Source: Chloroflexota bacterium
Lineage (GTDB): Bacteria > Chloroflexota > Dormibacteria > Dormibacterales > Dormibacteraceae
Direction of reading: 5' to 3'
DNA length: 8,646 nt
NCBI GenBank assembly: GCA_005880345.1
Contig: VBGE01000048.1
Span: 1-8,646 of the forward strand
Below, one piece after another: positions 7,786 through 8,646 of the stretch. The position numbers were made by a program, and so were the translations under genes. The notes under the pieces are model-generated. The model had not been told where the DNA came from. It saw only the letters and a program-made list of their open reading frames with translations, and searched no databases. Positions within the stretch are counted from its first letter, which is position 1. Each line of letters starts with the position of its first letter.

Positions 7786-8190
7786 TCACACGACCTCCGA
7801 TTGATATTCGTCTTGGCGGGCTCGCGAACGGATTCGGTTCATCCCACGCCACAGCCCGTGGCGGGCAGCAGAAACAGTATCGCGGACGTCGCGATCCCAC
7901 AGGCTTTGCTTGGCCTCCAGCGCGTCTTCGTGCTCACGGCGTATGTCTTCCGGGCACGCTGCGATGAACGTCTCTACGGCGAGGATCGCCAGCGCGAGCA
8001 TGTCGAGCTCGCCCAGCACGGGGATCCACGCCGGAAAGTCGAGCGGGCTGATGATCACGCCAAGTGCGGCCAAGAGCACGATCTTCGGGCGGCGCGGGAC
8101 GCGATCGTCGCGCAGAAGGCAATAGGCAAGCTTGCCGTGCTTCGGCACATCGACCAGAACTCTTTTTGCCCGCGAAAGTATGGATGGCAT
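7786..8190 (-). CDS. Small DUF1232 (YkvA-like) membrane protein
   Basis: 134 residues from ATG at 8190. The DUF1232 core is visible at about residues 28-66: RVPRRPKIVLLAALGVIISP, then LDFPAWIPVLGELDMLALAI. The hallmark is the Y/S-P-x-D-x-x-P....G..DD-like segment; here it reads SPLDFPAW then GELDML. Two hydrophobic stretches suggest membrane association. An N-terminal KHGKLAYCLLRDDRV block and a charged C-terminal tail (about 81-134) flank it. The family has no established general function. An in-frame TTG at 8238 would add 16 residues, but they are not like the family and would overlap the candidate promoter. The gene heads the rplI-dnaB-purA operon with a one-base gap to rplI, so it may matter mainly as the translational lead-in for bL9. 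Confidence 0.82.
   Translation of the reverse strand: MPSILSRAKRVLVDVPKHGKLAYCLLRDDRVPRRPKIVLLAALGVIISPLDFPAWIPVLGELDMLALAILAVETFIAACPEDIRREHEDALEAKQSLWDRDVRDTVSAARHGLWRGMNRIRSRARQDEYQSEVV
7793..7798 (-). promoter_or_regulatory. Strong Shine-Dalgarno for rplI
   Basis: Reverse-strand GGAGGT with an eight-base spacer to the GTG at 7784. It decides the rplI start. It lies inside the last codons of the DUF1232 gene and is the only near-perfect SD I find before any gene here. Confidence 0.85.
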
Positions 8191-8204
8191 GGGGGGGCCG
8201 GCAC

Positions 8205-8233
8205 AGCTTAGAGGTTTCCGTGCCCCGTGAAAA
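8205..8233 (-). promoter_or_regulatory. Candidate promoter for the DUF1232-rplI-dnaB-purA-AlkZ-like operon
   Basis: On the reverse strand, TTTTCA (8233-8228) matches TTGACA at four of six positions. It is followed by a 17-bp spacer and TAAGCT (8210-8205), which keeps the TA....T of the -10 consensus. Predicted transcription would begin near 8198, giving a leader of about 8 nt before the ATG at 8190. Both boxes are imperfect. The support is the ideal spacing and position. Confidence 0.4.
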
Positions 8234-8257
8234 GCCAATTAACAGTAGCCTTCCCGC

Positions 8258-8646
8258 GTGGCGACGGCGACGGGGGTAGGCGAGCGATTCCAGGCTCGCT
8301 TCGGCACCTTCCGCCACATCTCGCTCAGCGCCTTCTGGTTCGGCAGCTTCTTCCTGTGGCAGCCGTTTACCTTCGTCATCATCCAGGACCAGGTCGACCA
8401 GCTGGTCCCGGATCGGAACGCCCAGGGCGCGGCGATCGGCCTTGCCGTGAGCGTCGGCGGCCTCTTTGCGATGACGATCCCTCCGCTCGTCGGCGCGATC
8501 TCCGACCGGCTCACCACGCCATTCGGAAGGCGGCGGCCGATCATGATCGGCGCCTCCATCCTCACGCTGCCCGGATTCCTGCTGATGGCCACGTCACACA
8601 GCTACCTCCAGCTCGTGATCGGCTACGCCTGGGTCCAGTTCTTCTT
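8258..8646 (+). CDS. Major facilitator superfamily transporter, N-terminal part (3' end outside window)
   Basis: 130 codons visible (last one incomplete), frame open to the right edge. The start is GTG at 8258; an in-frame stop at 8246-8248 rules out a longer protein. Hydrophobic segments lie at about residues 21-42, 57-80 and 97-111, with another beginning at about 117. Between the second and third is the MFS loop motif GAISDRLTTPFGRRRP (79-94), carrying the conserved Asp83, Arg84, Gly90 and Arg91-93. The GRRRP form and the SAFWFGSFFLW helix 1 resemble the sugar-type (SLC45/GPH-like) and related MFS transporters common in high-GC bacteria. The substrate cannot be told from this part. It is transcribed divergently from the rplI operon. 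A TAGCCT hexamer at 8246-8251 sits six bases before the GTG and could be a leaderless -10 box, but the match is weak. Confidence 0.85.
   Translation, partial: MATATGVGERFQARFGTFRHISLSAFWFGSFFLWQPFTFVIIQDQVDQLVPDRNAQGAAIGLAVSVGGLFAMTIPPLVGAISDRLTTPFGRRRPIMIGASILTLPGFLLMATSHSYLQLVIGYAWVQFF

Noticed and set aside
8239..8592. Minus-strand frame of 117 codons antisense to the MFS gene
   Set aside because: The plus strand encodes a clear MFS N-terminus with the GRRRP loop motif; the opposite frame has no recognisable features.

Overview
The window is GC-rich bacterial chromosome, densely packed, with no gene-free stretch above 300 bases. Nothing in it looks like phage, an insertion sequence, CRISPR or an RNA gene. 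Several starts are GTG or TTG, and Shine-Dalgarno (SD) motifs are almost absent. The core genes (bL9, DnaB, PurA) are complete and typical. The overall look fits a high-GC lineage of the Chloroflexota / Dormibacterota / Actinomycetota kind. That placement is an inference from style and gene neighbourhood, not a computed phylogeny.

Layout. (a) 1-2413, minus strand: a cluster read BNR-repeat membrane-anchored protein -> Rid-family protein -> PAP2-type membrane phosphatase/phosphotransferase, the last cut by the left edge. (b) 2414-2478: a short divergent promoter region. (c) 2479-3522, plus strand: a polytopic membrane protein that I read as a divergent RnfD/NqrB homologue lacking the usual flavin-attachment threonine. 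(d) 3519-8190, minus strand: a tight operon read DUF1232 membrane protein -> rplI (bL9) -> dnaB -> purA -> AlkZ-like winged-helix protein, with gaps of 1 to 11 nt. (e) 8191-8257: a second divergent promoter region. (f) 8258-8646, plus strand: the start of a major facilitator transporter, cut by the right edge.

How the parts relate. rplI-dnaB-purA is a widespread housekeeping arrangement joining translation, replication and purine synthesis. Here it carries two less usual partners, a small DUF1232 membrane protein at the head and a putative base-excision DNA glycosylase at the tail. The other half of the window is envelope-oriented: a secreted or anchored beta-propeller-like protein faces a lone RnfD-like membrane protein across one short divergent promoter region. 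This is the most speculative and most interesting pairing in the window. No complete new system is evident; the best leads are the RnfD-like protein with its divergent propeller neighbour, and the C-rich, SD-free translation starts.
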